Of a stretch of DNA of 64,000 bases, positions 1 to 10,219 are shown piece by piece. Where the stretch lies: assembly GCA_023014485.1 (NCBI GenBank), contig JAJOZX010001734.1:379501-443500 (forward strand). The letters run 5' to 3'. The notes under the pieces are model-generated. The model was not told where the DNA came from. It worked only from the letters and a program-made list of their open reading frames with translations, and searched no databases. Made by a program: the position numbers and the translations under genes. Source of the stretch: Bathynomus jamesi (taxonomy: Eukaryota; Arthropoda; Malacostraca; Isopoda; Cirolanidae). The stretch's first letter is position 1. The number at the start of each line of letters is the position of its first letter.

Positions 1-2
1 CT

Positions 3-965
3 CATCTCAAGCCAATTTTCTATCGACGCTTCGTTGATGATTCGATAGCAGTCTTTGATAATGCGGTACAAGCGCAACAATTCTTTAACTTCCTAAATTC
101 TTTGCACCCCAATATAACGTATACAATGGAAACTGAGCAAAATGGCTCCCTCCCCTTCTTAGATCTTTTAATTTCGAAAAACGGTGATTCTATTACTACA
201 TCAGTTTACAGGAAACCCACTTTCACTGGTTTGGGCATGAATTTTTTTAGTTTTACTGATTTCAACTATAAGATGTCTTGTATTAAAACTCTCCTGTTCA
301 GAGGATATAATTTGACCTCTAATTTTACCTTACTTAATGATGAATTTAATAATCTAAGATCATACTTTACTAATAATAGTTTTCCTGTTCAATATGTAGA
401 CAAACTAATTAGATCCTTCTTAAATAATGTTTATAGCCCTCAACTTCCATGTATTACAGTGCCGAAGGATATAAAATATTTCTTGGTACCTGAAATGGGT
501 CCTTTGAATAAGGAATTTAAGCTTAAATTTACAAAATTGTTAAGGAAATTTTTTTATCATACTGATTTCCGCATCATATTTATTAATAAAACGTCTTTAG
601 GTAGCTTTTTCTCAGCGAAGGATCGAACCCCTGACTCGTTGCGTAGCGGTGTTGTATATTTATTTACCTGCCCCAGGTGTCTCCTTGGGAATTACATCGG
701 CAGCACTGTTCGCTCTCTCAGGGCTAGATTTTATTCGCATATGGGAATAAGTGGCCGAACAGGTAAAATTTTAAAAACTAAGGAAGCCTCGAGTATTCGT
801 GAACACAGCATTAAATGCAAAATTGATGTCACTTTAGACAATTTTAAAATTCTTGGTTGTAATACTTGTCCCAACTCACTAAGAATTTTAGAATCCCTTT
901 TCATTAAAGCATTGTCCCCTAGTCTGAATGTTGACTCATCGGCCGTCCCTCTCAATTTGCTATGA
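3..965 (+). pseudogene. Penelope-like element: reverse transcriptase C-terminus plus GIY-YIG endonuclease (partial)
   Basis: The frame is open from the window edge, so the N-terminus lies outside. It begins in the RT catalytic core: YRRFVDDS at about 21-44 is the FVDD form of the YxDD box. The PLE motif SLPFLDLLISK follows at about codon 16 after the first Met at 102. The C-terminal third carries a GIY-YIG-type nuclease: a Cys pair in FTCPRC, then NYIGSTVRSLRARFYSH, where the YIG and the downstream Arg are the family's catalytic signature. In PLEs these two domains act together in target-primed reverse transcription. No internal stop is seen in the visible part. The stop at 963-965 is followed by a PLE-like 3' region. 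The element is truncated only by the window edge as far as can be seen. I am confident of the family, not of activity. Confidence 0.9.
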
Positions 966-1409
966 TCCCTCCTCCTTCCCCAATTCCTTATAATCCCTCC
1001 TTCCCCAATCGCCCTCGCCATCCTTCGTGTTTCCCGTTCTTTGCCTCTGCTCAAATTAGTCAGCCTCGGATACCGCAGTGTAAGGTAGATAGCTCCATTG
1101 TTCCAGTGTACTATTGGTAATTTTTCCAGTGTATTAATTTCACATTTACTACATGTATTTAAAAATAACTTCTTAATTTTTATATGTAAATCTGTATAAC
1201 TTAGAATTTAACCCTCTTTTCTCAGTCTTTTAAAATTTGTCTTTACGAATAGGTTATAGAAATTTTCTGTTTTGTTTTTCATTCAATATTGATTTTAATT
1301 TCACATTGTTATTAAACAGCCTGAAGATGAGCGTATTGCTCGAAACGTTGCGCAATAAAGAAGACTTTTCATGGCATTTACATTTCTCCTTGTCATTGGA
1401 TTTCTCCTA

Positions 1410-1410
<1 letters not shown>
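966..1410 (+). mobile_element. Penelope-like element 3' untranslated region
   Basis: Noncoding AT-rich sequence lies directly downstream of the PLE stop. It ends in a short structured block at about 1318-1360 that resembles the ribozyme-bearing ends known in this class. The long minus-strand frame at 731-1054 overlaps the PLE coding region and is a shadow. The element appears to end near the (TA)n tract at 1414. Confidence 0.6.
1321..1346 (+). ncRNA. Hammerhead-ribozyme-like core in PLE terminus
   Basis: CTGAAGA (1321-1327) matches the CUGANGA core. It is followed by one unpaired T, a 4-bp stem (GAGC/GCTC at 1329-1332 and 1338-1341) and GAAA (1342-1345). Hammerhead ribozymes are known in PLE terminal repeats. 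Stem I, stem III and the cleavage site were not folded, so this is a candidate only. Confidence 0.45.

Positions 1411-1413
<3 letters not shown>

Positions 1414-1452
<39 letters not shown>
1414..1452. repeat. (TA)n/(CA)n microsatellite
   Basis: Uninterrupted TA dinucleotides run into ACACAC at the boundary between the PLE and the SINE block. Confidence 0.95.
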
Positions 1453-1632
1453 TTTTAACTGCAAACAACACAGTATAATTAATGTAAAGAACGACGCTTG
1501 TGTAGAAGAGCGTTCCGCACAAGATGAGGAGGGAGAACGAGCAAATGAAAAATGAGGTACCTCCGAGGAATCGAACCCGGGATCATCCATTTGCCGGTCG
1601 GATATGCTAACCACTAAAACAAGGACCCCGAT
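1452..1632 (-). mobile_element. tRNA-derived SINE, copy 1
   Basis: On the minus strand an RNA polymerase III-type A box (AGTGGTTAGCA, complement of 1605-1615) and a perfect B box (GGTTCGATTCC, complement of 1567-1577) are spaced as in a tRNA, with tRNA-Glu-like spacing and sequence. An unrelated tail of about 110 bp follows toward 1452. The acceptor stem does not close and the anticodon arm is poor, so this is a SINE head, not a tRNA gene. A near-identical copy lies about 260 bp away. Confidence 0.7.
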
Positions 1633-1711
1633 TAGTCAGTACCCGTAATATTCCTACATACGAGCGGAATCAAATGCCCTGAAGTGGCACCTTCGCATGC
1701 CGTACATATAT

Positions 1712-1893
1712 ACATTTTCACTGCAAACAACACACAGTATAATTAATGTAAAGAATGACGCTTGTGTAGAAGAGCGTTCCGCACAAGATGAGGAGGGAGA
1801 ACGAGCAAATGAAAAATGAGGTACCTCACAGGAATCTAAACCGGGATCATCCAATTGCCGGTCGGATAAGCTAACCACTGCACCAAGGACGGC
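1712..1893 (-). mobile_element. tRNA-derived SINE, copy 2
   Basis: A near-identical copy of 1452-1632. Its B box is degraded where copy 1 reads GGTTCGATTCC. It is flanked by a perfect 20-bp inverted repeat (1688-1707 and 1894-1913), which suggests it sits inside, or moved with, a small foldback structure. Confidence 0.65.
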
Positions 1894-1913
1894 ATGTACG
1901 GCATGCGAAGGTG

Positions 1914-3765
1914 GGGATGGGACGATTCATCGCCGCCATCTCATCGCCGTCGACTCATCGCCGCCAACTCAACGCCAGCCAAACATATCGCCGATCCAAC
2001 TCATCGCCGATCCAACTCATCGCCAGTATGGCTCATAAAACAACGCAAATAATAGTAAAAAAAAAATGATTAGGAAAGGAAAAGATGATTACTCATATTA
2101 TTATTTATTAAATTATTTATTAAAAAGGTTTAAAATTGGGATTAAAAAAGGGTTACATATTCATTTAAGATTAATGGAAATTGTATGCAATCTCACATAA
2201 ATATTCTGTGGGGGTCCGTTCCTCGAAGCTTGAAACTATTCTCAAAATCCGGTCATCGGCGTCGCGATATTTTTTTAAGCTTTGAAGGTGGAGCACGACC
2301 TTCTACAAGCGATTCCAGATACTTGTCTCGTCCTTTCTGTATTTTTCTTAGTGCATCAATGAATTTCCAGATAGTTGGATGATCCATTCCCAATTCTATT
2401 TGTAGACAGCGATTTGCTGCTTCGGCATGGTTGCTCGTTCTATCTTCATTCCTTAATGTTCGAGCATACACATTCCACGTTTCGGGAGGAAATAGAGGGG
2501 CTCGTCTCCCATTTCCGCGTCTATTTAACCGGCCGATATAATTATCCTCGAACCAGTTTAATAGTGGGATATGTTCCGCTGACAATTCATCAGGCAGGGC
2601 ATATTTCTTTTATGGCAGTAAACGCTGCTAACTCAAAATCACATACAAGAGATTTAGGGTTTATGGTTGGCTCAATAGCTTTCATCATTTCAAACATTCG
2701 TAAGTATGTGACCCTTTGTTTGTTAGGTAAAAGAGCATAAGTTATTGGCAGAACACCACCAAGTTTTTGCGCAAGAATAATATAAACCTGTGAAAATAAG
2801 CTTGGAGCTACCTTAAATGTTCCATCAGCATACCAAATATCTGATGAAACTAAATGCTGCAGCCAGCTTTTCCTTCCAAATAATAAGATCCTGTCTTCAC
2901 CGGCCTCGCTGTCCTTCAATAGGAAATCTTCTTCTGTGTCTGGACCTGTCTTATATATCGTATATTCATATGGCAATGTTAACTGTTGAAGGTCTGGAGG
3001 GTTAGGTGGGGGAGCACCAATTTCCTTCCGTTTTCGTCTTATTGTTTTCCTCATTGCTGACGCAGTAGGTAACGATCGTTGGACCGTTTGAGAAACATTT
3101 GTTAAAACTTCATTAATAACAACACATGGACTTCCCATTGTTTCAAAAGCACGCCTTTTCATTTTGGTTGTCACTTGTGCCACCTCTACATTAACTGCTG
3201 ATGGATTATGAGAATGCGCATTTATTTCCTTCACTACAACTCCAAACTTTGTATGAATTCTGGCTTTACATCTACCGAGTTGTTCACAACGCCAAAACAT
3301 TAAGTCACTCTCCAGTTTGCTCACTTTATCAAAAATAAATAGGTTACCATTGTTGGCAAATTTTTCTCTGCCTCGCTGGCTGGAAATATGCTCCATCTTG
3401 AAGGGTTTCTGAAGTTTAACAGTAGAAGCTTAACAGAAATATAAGATACTAACATCTTTTTCAAGCTTAAGTAAAGTTGCCAGCTTTCTCTAGAAGAAAA
3501 ACATGTTAATAAAGTAAAGTTGGTTGGTTTTCTTAGTTATTAATTAATAATATAGAAAATTTAGAATATAGAGTCTTATATTGTCAAAATATTCAAAATA
3601 TAAAATATTTATAATTTCCATTGTGTATATTGTGTATACATCTATATTTTTCTGGTGATGAGTTGACTGACGATGAGTTGGATCGGCGATGAGTTGGCTG
3701 GCGGTGAGTCGGCGGCGATGAGTCGGCGGCGATGAGATGGCGGCGATGAAAAGGTACCGACCCCC
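1914..3765 (-). mobile_element. MULE (Mutator-like) DNA transposon
   Basis: Terminal inverted repeats of about 110 bp lie at 1920-2030 and 3655-3760. They are built from reiterated TCATCGCCGCC-type units ending near GGGGATGGGAC and GGGGGTCGGTAC. The interior encodes a FLYWCH/MULE transposase on the minus strand. The right flank is LINE A sequence, but the LINE does not resume on the left flank, so the insertion was accompanied or followed by rearrangement. No clean target duplication was found. Confidence 0.8.
2253..3396 (-). pseudogene. FLYWCH zinc-finger / MULE transposase, internally deleted
   Basis: The N-terminal part (3396-2590) begins with a FLYWCH-type domain: hydrophobic FIFDKV, then WRCEQLGRCKARIH and HSHNP, which supply the Cys/His ligands at roughly residues 35-65. 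The catalytic domain follows: WYADGTFKVAP holds the first Asp, and VCDFELAAFTAI the second acidic position. The frame then stops. The next frame (2585-2253) resumes at the region that follows the third acidic residue in relatives (ALPDELSAEHIPLLNWF, then SNHAEAANRC). About 70-90 residues, including the expected C/H motif and third acid, are missing. This copy cannot encode an active transposase. Confidence 0.85.
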
Positions 3766-6344
3766 CCTTCCAGCTGTCTAATGTCTTCTTTTTTATATGG
3801 AGATGTTAGGACCGAGCAGTATTCCAATTTGGGTATTGTCAGAGTTTTCAGCGGAGGAATCATTACATTCCTATCCCTTCGTTTAAAGGTTCTCCATATC
3901 TGACCCGTTATTCTCTTTGCTCTGTTTACTGCTATCTTATTTTGTGTTTCAAATTTCGCATCATCTGTCATTACAACCCCTAAATCTTTTGCTCTGGAAT
4001 TTCTCTGGATTTCCTGTCCATTTGGGGTATAATATTCCATGGGTTTTAGGTCTTCTCTTTTTCCGTACCGTAATAGCTGAAATTTCTCGGTGTTAAACTT
4101 CATATTGTTGTCTTCAGTCCACTTGTAGATTACGTTTATGTCGGTTTGTAGAGATCCTATGTCTTCTGGGTTTCTTATTTTTCTACTGATCTTTGTGTCA
4201 TCCACAAAGGATGTTACTGTGCTGTCTCTGGTAACGTCCTCATCTATGTCAGTTAGCATGACTATGAAGAGTAGTGGAGCTAATACTGTTCCTTGTGGTA
4301 CTGAGCGGAGGACCTCAGATTCTGATGAAGATATTCCTTGTACTGTAACGACTTGCCGCCGCTCACTACGGAAATTATATATCCATTTCCCTACTTTTCT
4401 TGTTATTCCCATATATTTCAGTTTATGTATTATGATTCCGTAGTCACAATTGGCGAACGCTTTACAAAGTCTATCTATTGTACATCATAGTTTTCATTAC
4501 TTTCAAGTGAATCAATAATGTTGTAGTGTTCCATTAGTTATGATAGGCATGATCTGCCTGACCGAAACCCGTGTTGGTTATCATTGAATTTTTTCTGAGT
4601 TTCCAAAAAGTCATAGATTTTCTGTCTAACTATTCTTTCAGATATTTTAGTGAGATGGGATGTAAGCGATACTGGCCTATAGTTCTTGGCCTCGGATCGA
4701 TCTCCTCCTTTATATATTGGGACTATGTTCGCGCTCTTCAGGATGCCCGGCATTTCTCCCGTGTCTAGTGACCGTCTCCATATCCAGTATAGGGGCTCAG
4801 CGATTGCATTCTTGCAGTTTTTGATCAGTGTGGCATTCCATTTATCCGTTCCTACCGCTGAGTTTGTTTTTAGTTTCCCTATGGCTTGTGTAATATCATC
4901 CGTCGTAAAGTCGAAATCCGTTATACTTTCCCCTTGTGGTTCTTCTTCAAAGAATGCGTTTCTATCGCATATCAATTTGTCAGTTTTTGGGATACTGAAA
5001 GATGATTCATACTGAGCTCTTAATATTTCAGATACTTCTGTTAGATCATCAGATAAATCACTGTTCTCATTTTTTGAAGGTCTGATAGTCCTATGGTTTT
5101 TCGACTTTCTTTTTACGAAATTATAGAAGTACTTTGAGTTAGCCTTTATCGCTTCTATCGCGTCATCTTTTTCTGTATGCTTCTCGATTAGTTCCTGTAT
5201 GACGACATCGATACTTTGCAGTTTATCACTTAATATTTTTCTGATGTTGTTATCTTTACAATTACTAAATTTTGCAGTCACTCTTTTTCTCTTTCGAAAC
5301 AATGCCCTCTTTTGTCTCTCGAACCTGCTTCTCTTTCCTCTTTGTTGTATGTTTGGGACATGTTTTTCCACAATTTCTAACGTCTTCTCCTCTAACGTCA
5401 TTAGCATCTCCTCCGTTGTCTTGGCCTCGAAAATGGTTTTCCAATCTATTACTTCCATGCTGGATGTCACATCTTCCCAGTTTATAGCTTTGGAGTGAAA
5501 ATTAAAAATTTCAAATTTGCTTCTTTCTGTTGTGCGTGTTCTTTCCTTTCCTGTTGCCTTTATATTAGTTGTTATTTCAATGATGTTGTGGTCCGATATC
5601 ATAGTTGGGGATATTTCTACATTATCAATTAGATTACTGTTGTTTGTGAATACCAAATCTAGACAGTTGTTTTTTCTTGTTTTCTGTTATTTCTTTTGTT
5701 AACATAAATTCATCAGCTAAAGGTAGTAGCATTTTTATCTGCTTCTGGTCTTCTCGTGTGTCCCCTTTGTCCTGGTGTATACATATATTTTTTACTATCC
5801 TTTTATATTTCATGAATGAGAAATTAAAATCACCACAGAGAAAAATATTTGGGTTTGGAGAGTGTAGATCTTTTATCAAGTTTCTTACCTCTGTAATGGA
5901 ATCTGAAAATTTTGAGGTTGGCGTGTTTGGAGGTCTGTACGTTACAATTAGTACCATATTTAATTTTTCAATTTTTGCTGCTACACATTCTACGTAGGTG
6001 TTTGAGGTACTTATAGCCATTTCTGCTATGTGCCTTTCGCGTTTATAAATAGCACATCCTCCTTTACGTCTCACTGTTCTGTCGGCTCGGAGGATGTTAT
6101 AGTTGTCAATTTGTATTTCTTTTTGGTCAATACAGGACTCACAATTTTCACAGTTCGCCTGGCAGTCCTTTAGATATGTTTCCGTGAGGCATGCAAAGTC
6201 TGCTCCGGCTTCTTGCATGAGTCCTTTCAGGTATACAACCTTTTTCGTGGAATGGTTTGATTTAAGGCCTTGTATGTTGGCTAGGATTAGTTTTATTTTG
6301 TCTCTTTCTTTTTCGCATTCAGGTGGTTCCGATTTGTTTTCCAA
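3766..6344 (-). pseudogene. LINE A ORF2: apurinic endonuclease plus reverse transcriptase
   Basis: The endonuclease occupies about 6344-5500. LILANIQGL, LTETYL, VTYRPPN, LCGDFNF and ISDHNII are the successive APE-like blocks, including the catalytic SDH. The linker is lysine-rich. RT follows: VPIYKGGDRSEAKNYRPVSL, then HGFRSGRSC, SVPQGTVLAPLLF and TSFVDDTKI with the FVDD catalytic pair, then the thumb (KDLGVVMTDD, LEYCSVLTSPY). It is broken by frameshifts near 5645 and 4450 and a stop near 4537. The ORF is cut at about 3770 in the block that reads on intact in copy 2. It is a dead copy. The exact clade within the CR1/Jockey group is uncertain. Confidence 0.85.
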
Positions 6345-6430
6345 TGGGGGTGCCGGTTTCGTTGCTTTGTGGTCCTCCGAGAATTTACCTCTTTTTATCT
6401 TTGTCGGTACCTGTTGTACCGATAACGCAT
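3766..6430 (-). mobile_element. Non-LTR retrotransposon, LINE family A (CR1 group), copy 1
   Basis: A LINE ORF2 with endonuclease then RT on the minus strand. The 5' limit is the (TA)n/(TG)n tract near 6430. The 3' limit is the MULE terminus at 3765. A second copy at 52005-55285 extends farther 3' and shows what is missing here. Confidence 0.85.
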
Positions 6431-6453
6431 ATATATATATTAATATATATATA

Positions 6454-6488
<35 letters not shown>

Positions 6489-6489
6489 G
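6429..6489. repeat. (TA)n/(TG)n microsatellite
   Basis: Alternating TA, then TG, then TA runs separate LINE A from the palindrome. Confidence 0.9.
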
Positions 6490-6936
6490 CCCGGTTAGGT
6501 AAACTGAATGCTCGGTTAGGTTAATTGAATGCCCGGTTAGGTCAACTGAATGCCCGATTAGGTTCATTAAATGCACGGTTAGGTCAACTGAATGCCCAAT
6601 TAGATTAATTGAATACCCGGGTAGGTTAATTGAATGTCCGGTTAGGTTAAGTGTACGCCCTTGACGATTAATTAGGTTGTGTCGTGATATTTTCGTTAAA
6701 GCTAACGAAAATATCACGGCTTAACCTAACCAATCGTCAAAGGCGTACAATTAACCTAACCGGGCATTCAATTAACCTACCCGAGCATTCAATTTATCTA
6801 CTCGGGCATTCAGTTGACCTAACTGGGCATTTAATTAACCTAATCAGGCATTCAGTTGAACTAACTGCGCATTCAATTAACCTAACATGGCATTCAGTTT
6901 ACCTAACCGGGCATTCATTTGACCTAACCAGGCATA
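6488..6936. repeat. 450-bp palindrome of GGTTAGG-bearing tandem repeats
   Basis: Two inverted arms of about 212 bp meet at about 6700, where GTGATATTTTCGTTA is mirrored. Each arm consists of roughly nine degenerate 22-23-bp units of the form GGTTAGGTTAATTGAATGCCC. Open frames on both strands are by-products of the period and stop-poor units. A partial arm of the same family occurs at 43431-43570. Transcribed, it would fold into a long hairpin. Confidence 0.9.
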
Positions 6937-6938
6937 TA

Positions 6939-6940
<2 letters not shown>

Positions 6941-6979
<39 letters not shown>
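6941..6979. repeat. (TA)n microsatellite
   Basis: Pure TA run between the palindrome and the mariner nest. Confidence 0.95.
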
Positions 6980-6982
<3 letters not shown>

Positions 6983-7195
6983 GTTCAACATCCACCCGGC
7001 AACGCCGGGTGGCTGAACGAGGTTTCGATATAACGGGTGTCCCATTAAAAATGAAACAACTTTGAAACCTTATAATTTTTTATTGAATGACGCAAACAAT
7101 GTAATATTCACACAGTAAATAGACAATGTTATAAAGTTTCATATGATATATGTGAATTATAACATTTAGATAACTTATATTAGATACATTAGATC

Positions 7196-7859
7196 TAGGG
7201 TGGCCCTTATTTTTCAACGTTTGAAATTACTTGCTCCCAACCCCTAATCTTCTTCCAATATATACAAAATTGCTCTTTGCAAAATTTCAGCTCAATTGGG
7301 CTATATTAAGGTGGCCCCCAAAGGCCCTAAATTTCAAAATTCACCGATAATTGGTATTTCTAATATAAAACCTTTATAATTCATTTGCAAACTTTGTTTG
7401 GGAAAATAATCACAAAGCATAATCGAAAGTGAATTTTATTTACAACAAATAATTACGCCGCTTATATAGGCCGCAGGCGCAGAACTTTCTAGAACCTTCC
7501 AGAGGCGGTTTTTTTACGCACTTATGATACTTTTCAATTTCCGTGAATATCTCGTCCAATTTTGGTTTTAAGTAAATAATGGTTATAACTAAATTTATTG
7601 TAAATTAAATTCTCTTTCGATCATATTCTATATTTCTTTCGAATAAAACTCTGTAAAGAAGATAAAAACGGTTTTATATGAAAAAATATCAATATTGTTA
7701 AAATCTGAAACTTTAGGGCCTTTGGGGGCCATCTTAATATTGTTTGATTAAGCTGAAATTTTACACAGAGCATTCTGACATAGATTAGAACAACTTTGGA
7801 GGTTGGGAGATGAAAAATATTTCATTTCAGAAAATCACATACAACTAAGGGCCACCCTA
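7196..7859. mobile_element. hAT-like MITE with TAGGGTGGCC termini
   Basis: Inverted ends: TAGGGTGGCCCTTA on the left and TAAGGGCCACCCTA on the right, with a further inverted block (GGTGGCCCCCAAAGGCCC / GGGCCTTTGGGGGCC) inside each arm. ATTAGAT occurs on both sides. No coding capacity. The interior is AT-rich. Confidence 0.65.
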
Positions 7860-7871
7860 TTAGATACGCTA

Positions 7872-8180
7872 GATACATTGTGCATAGCATAATGTTTCCT
7901 TTTGTTAAGATCTTCACATGTTATATGCTGAACAATTTGAAGCTTATATGGACAGAGCTGCAGCCGCTTACGCACGACTCTATGCACAGTTGAACGAGGA
8001 ATCTGCAGTTCGACACTGGCATGACGGATGGACTTTCTCGGGCTAATACCAAAGGCGCCGCCTATTCATTCAACATCTTCTTCCGATCTTGTTCGCCCTC
8101 CAGAGTGTTCCTTTAGAACACTGCCAGTCTCCTCAAATTTATTGGTCCATGCATATAGGTCTCTTCTAAGGGGTTCCAAA
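7872..8180 (-). pseudogene. Helix-turn-helix part of a Tc1/mariner-family transposase
   Basis: The minus strand reads a typical DNA-binding region: LYAWTNKFEETGSVL, SGGRTRSEEDVE, then SPRKSIRHASVELQIPRSTV and HRVVRKRLQLCPYKLQ, with one stop after DVE. This is the N-terminal HTH arrangement of the DUF4817/IS630 transposases common in arthropods. The catalytic DDE/D domain does not follow. The coding stops at a short tail before the element terminus, interrupted by the hAT-like MITE. Confidence 0.7.
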
Positions 8181-8188
8181 AAACCATA

Positions 8189-9532
8189 GCTCCCCCCCCC
8201 CCCATTTGCAGCTTACATGTTTACTTATATCGAAATAGTTTTTAGTGTTTATAAAAATATATAAAATTCTTTATTTATTGCAGGTATTAAAATTACTCTA
8301 GCTGATAAAGTGATAATATAATGGCTTCTCAATTAATTGGTGATTCGGAGAGGCAACGTGTGATAGATCGCATACGAGCAATAACATTTCGGGAAGCTCG
8401 TGATGCTGGAGTCACCTTTATAACACGTTCATGGGTTGCCAAGAAGTTGCGAAGAAGTGAGGACTTCGTCAAAAGAAATTGGAATAAAACTTTGGATGAA
8501 TGTGAAATGCATACAACCAAATCTGGGCGCCCAAATTTGCCACTCTCTCAGGAAACAAAGGACATCATTGAAAGCGGTACGCGTAAGCGGAAAAACAGCT
8601 GTGCTAAATTTTCTAGAGAGATCGAAGTGTTGAGAGGAAAGATCGTTAGTGGTGAGATCATTCGACTGTACCGTCATAGGCAAGGTTTAAAGCCTTGGCA
8701 TGAATTTCCAAAGCCAAGAAAAATTCAACTTAACATCGATGACAGAATGTGGTTTGCCCATTATCTTGAAGATTGGGATGTGGATGATTTCATGTATTTA
8801 GCTGTCTCCGATGAATTTTTGGTTTACGTAACACGTCGGCCTAACTACCAAAATGATCGAGTGTGGGCCATAACACCAGATGAAATCGATGACAATGAAC
8901 ATTATCGCGAATTACTGTATTAAAAAGTCCAGACTGTGTTGGTGTGTTTGTTTTGTTCACTGCAAAGAAGCTCATGTGGGTGCTGAAGCCAAATGGTCAG
9001 AATTGGGATGGACAGTATTTTCGTGATATTATTCTATCCCAGCATGTCATTCCTTTTCTAAGAAACCCAAACAATGTTATGGATGTCGATCAGGTCACAT
9101 TTCTGCACGATAAGGCCCACTTGCTTTAAGGCATTAGCCACTCAACAGTTGTTGCGGAACCATGAGATCGATTTCTTTGGAAATGAAGAATGGCCAGGAA
9201 ATTCTCCTGACCTGAACGTCTGTGAACACATTGGATCAGTTATAAAGGACAAGGTTGAATGTCTCTTGTTTCAAGAACCTGCAGCAAATCGATTTTCGAA
9301 GGATACAATGACGCAACACATCGAAACTCTTTTAGCAAATTTGCGTAACGATCAAGATCTATTCACGTCACTTTTGGCAAGCTACCCAAAGGGAATTCAG
9401 GCTGTCTTGGAAGCCAATGGCGGGAACACCAAGTTTTAATTGTTTCTCATTAAATGTAGGATTAAATTCTCTTTCGTAAGGTATGTTTAGTTTTACTGTA
9501 CCTCTAATGGTTTAGGCCATGGGCGGGGGGGA
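8189..9532 (+). mobile_element. Second mariner/IS630 element nested in the first
   Basis: C-rich inverted ends (GCTCCCCCCCCCC.. at left; TCCCCCCCGCCCAT in complement at right) are flanked by TA at 8187-8188 and 9533-9534. The element carries a plus-strand transposase pseudogene. Confidence 0.6.
8321..9439 (+). pseudogene. IS630-like transposase, frameshifted
   Basis: The first 200 codons (8321-8923) hold an HTH region (SWVAKKLRRSEDFVKRNW, TKSGRP) and the first catalytic block VSDEFLVYVTRRPNY. Two frames then carry FLHDKAHLL (second Asp block, degraded from the usual DNAP) and NEEWPGNSPDLNVCEHIG (third catalytic region, NSPDLN). The C-terminus ends at 9439. At least two frameshifts, near 8925 and 9125, inactivate it. 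The sequence around 8260-8283 (TTGCAG then GTATT) resembles a 3' splice site, but this was not established. Confidence 0.8.
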
Positions 9533-9806
9533 TAAGGTTTATTGAAGCCCCGTAGTGGGTGGTTCCTTGTGAAAGGTTGTACGGAATCGCCGTTGTACCA
9601 GAGTAGGGGACTTCAACTCAGCCATGCATAACACACATTTCGCCTTTTCTTGTAGGGTAAACATAATTCAATCTCAAACAAACAAAAAACATTATGACAA
9701 AAACTTATGCATATGTTGTAGTAACTGGCAAAGTTTCAAAATTCTCACATTAATACTTTAAAAATTACAGAGTTTCAAAGTTGTTTCATTTCGAATGGGA
9801 GACCCG

Positions 9807-9811
<5 letters not shown>

Positions 9812-9846
<35 letters not shown>
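9812..9846. repeat. (TA)n/(CA)n microsatellite
   Basis: TA run that cuts off the 3' half of the CR1 ORF2 on the minus strand. Confidence 0.9.
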
Positions 9847-9848
<2 letters not shown>

Positions 9849-9988
9849 CTATGTCGTTAATGTAAATTACGAATAGCAAGGGGCATAACACTGAACCCTG
9901 TGGGTCACCGCTACCTACATCCATCCATCCCGATTCACTACCATTAAATCAACCCTCTGTACCCTTGCACAAAGCCATTCCTCTAACC

Positions 9989-10219
9989 CAGTGGTCGGCG
10001 AACGTTTTTGGGTATTACCCCAAAATATATTTGAGGACGTAATCAGGACGTAAATTCGTAATATTCTAAAATTTAGAATAACGCCACATTTATGTAACAA
10101 AATAAAATAAAAATATACAAAAAAAATATCAGCACAGTGTCTCTCATACCGCACGCATTACCCGCAAAAGTTTTAAATTTACCCCATTTGGGTAATTTAC
10201 CCCTGTTCCCCGACCACTG
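9989..10219. mobile_element. hAT MITE (CAGTGGTCGG termini), copy 1
   Basis: Ends CAGTGGTCGGCGAACG and CCCCGACCACTG. Flanked by CTCTAACC (9981-9988) and CCCTAACC (10220-10227), an 8-bp duplication with one mismatch. It splits the CR1 RT reading frame, so it post-dates the LINE. A shorter relative interrupts the BEL integrase at 37241-37421. Confidence 0.85.

Larger units (their letters stand above)
7033..9809 (-). mobile_element. IS630/Tc1/mariner element, family with DUF4817-type helix-turn-helix; nested
   Basis: The termini match over about 45 bp: the left starts ACGGGTGTCCCATT, and the right in complement starts CACCGGGTCTCCCATT, each followed by AATGAAACAACTTTGAA. TA flanks both ends. Coding remains only as a DNA-binding segment on the minus strand. 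The catalytic part is absent. A hAT-like MITE (7196-7859) and a second mariner (8189-9532) sit inside. Confidence 0.75.

Noticed and set aside
1556..1625. Functional tRNA gene on the minus strand
   Set aside because: A and B boxes are present but the acceptor and anticodon stems do not close; a tailed second copy indicates a SINE.
6684..6980. Repeat-protein frames (HSINLTGHS units) in the palindrome
   Set aside because: They arise on both strands from the 22-bp repeat and run into the (TA)n tract.
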